Below, one piece after another: positions 63,766 to 64,000 of a DNA stretch of 64,000 nt. The notes under the pieces are model-generated. The model worked only from the letters and a program-made list of their open reading frames with translations, made no database searches and was not told where the DNA came from. This DNA is from Hemicentrotus pulcherrimus. Its lineage: Eukaryota; Echinodermata; Echinoidea; Camarodonta; Strongylocentrotidae. Position 1 is the stretch's first letter. Every line of letters starts with the position of its first letter. Location: contig BEXV01000640.1 in assembly GCA_003118195.1 (NCBI GenBank), forward strand, positions 37,586 through 101,585, written 5' to 3'. The translations under genes were made by a program, and so were the position numbers.

Positions 63766-63850
63766 ATATAATAATAATAATAATAATAATAATTTAACTT
63801 ATATAGCGCTTAATACAAATGTCTCTAAGCGCTTTACAAATATACTATAA
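63766..63850 (-). mobile_element. LINE-type 3' tail
   Basis: On the minus strand: AAGCGCTTAGAGACATTTGT, then AAGCGCTATATAAG and a (TTA)n/(ATT)n tail. It is very like the end of the LINE fragment at 22576. No reverse transcriptase sequence is present here. Confidence 0.55.
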
Positions 63851-63937
63851 TATAAAATGGAATACACTGAAATTATATACATACTGTTTGTCTCTCATTG
63901 ATTGATATGATATTCCATCCCATTTTTTTTCTTGCAG

Positions 63938-63998
63938 GTGTTAGTCAATGATAATGCATTAGATCTGATCAATGAGGCAGTGGGCGGGGCTAATGTTG
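63938..63998 (+). CDS. Exon 9 (partial): end of laminin G domain 2
   Basis: Begins in phase 0 after TTTCTTGCAG and reads VLVNDNALDLINEAVGGANV to near the window edge. It joins exon 8 as SGDIQR-VLVND, the normal continuation of an LG domain. The last bases are AATGTTGGT; by analogy with exon 5 (GAATGTTG then GTGAGT) the donor probably starts at 63999, but the window ends there, so the boundary is inferred. If the exon continues, the frame stays open to base 64000. Confidence 0.85.
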   Translation, partial: MLVNDNALDLINEAVGGANV

Positions 63999-64000
63999 GT

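Larger units (their letters stand above)
62932..63937 (+). other. Intron, 1.0 kb, largely repeat array
   Basis: Phase 0 intron. Its first about 670 bases are a GA-rich minisatellite that includes copies of the exon 8 donor region. The rest contains a LINE-type tail (63766-63850). The acceptor is TTTTTTTTCTTGCAG. Confidence 0.85.

Noticed and set aside
1..64000. CRISPR arrays, operons, rRNA or bacterial-type promoters
   Set aside because: The window is clearly eukaryotic with spliced exons; none of these was seen.

Overview
The window is a piece of a large-intron animal genome. Everything I can support as protein-coding lies on the + strand and belongs to one multi-exon gene that runs off both ends. 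The AT-rich sequence, the many TACATGTA-type words, GA/CT microsatellites, foldback MITEs and a tRNA-derived SINE family suggest a marine deuterostome, plausibly a sea urchin. That assignment is inference; no species-specific marker is readable.

Nine exons were reconstructed from GT/AG splice sites, codon phase and domain continuity: 9281-9397, 30084-30329, 49367-49571, 54409-54553, 55798-55996, 56469-56594, 61969-62209, 62703-62931 and 63938-about 63998. Spliced in order they keep one frame and encode: an EGF-like domain; an acidic Ser-Gly-rich segment plus EGF; a laminin G domain (LG1, three exons); an EGF; and a second laminin G domain (LG2, three exons, end not in view). This layout, with a likely glycosaminoglycan attachment cluster just before the EGF-LG modules, is that of secreted matrix proteoglycans of the agrin / pikachurin (EGFLAM) / eyes-shut / perlecan domain V class. 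A single EGF between LG1 and LG2 is closer to pikachurin than to agrin, but orthology cannot be settled here. Promoter, start codon, signal peptide and 3' end are outside the window. The EGF exon between LG1 and LG2 carries an in-frame TGA exactly where the fifth EGF cysteine is expected.

Layout: 1-9280 non-coding (upstream intron or 5' flank) with a MITE, an X-box motif and GA tracts; 9398-30083 a 20.7 kb intron with a PIF/Harbinger-like MITE, two composite MITEs sharing a core, a pair of 99-bp foldbacks, an 84-bp-arm inverted repeat, a 280-bp duplication around a single N, a LINE 3' fragment, one copy of a TIR element and a SINE; 30330-49366 a 19 kb intron, mostly unique AT-rich DNA and microsatellites; 49572-63937 the exon-dense part, with hairpin elements, a mariner-like MITE, a SINE and a GA-rich minisatellite.

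The most unusual pattern is that three introns of this gene each contain, shortly downstream of an exon, a diverged copy of that exon's 3' end and splice-donor region, still in an open frame. One such copy has been expanded into a minisatellite array. A second notable pattern is a family of roughly 60-80 bp hairpins built around AGAAGGGC, scattered through the introns.
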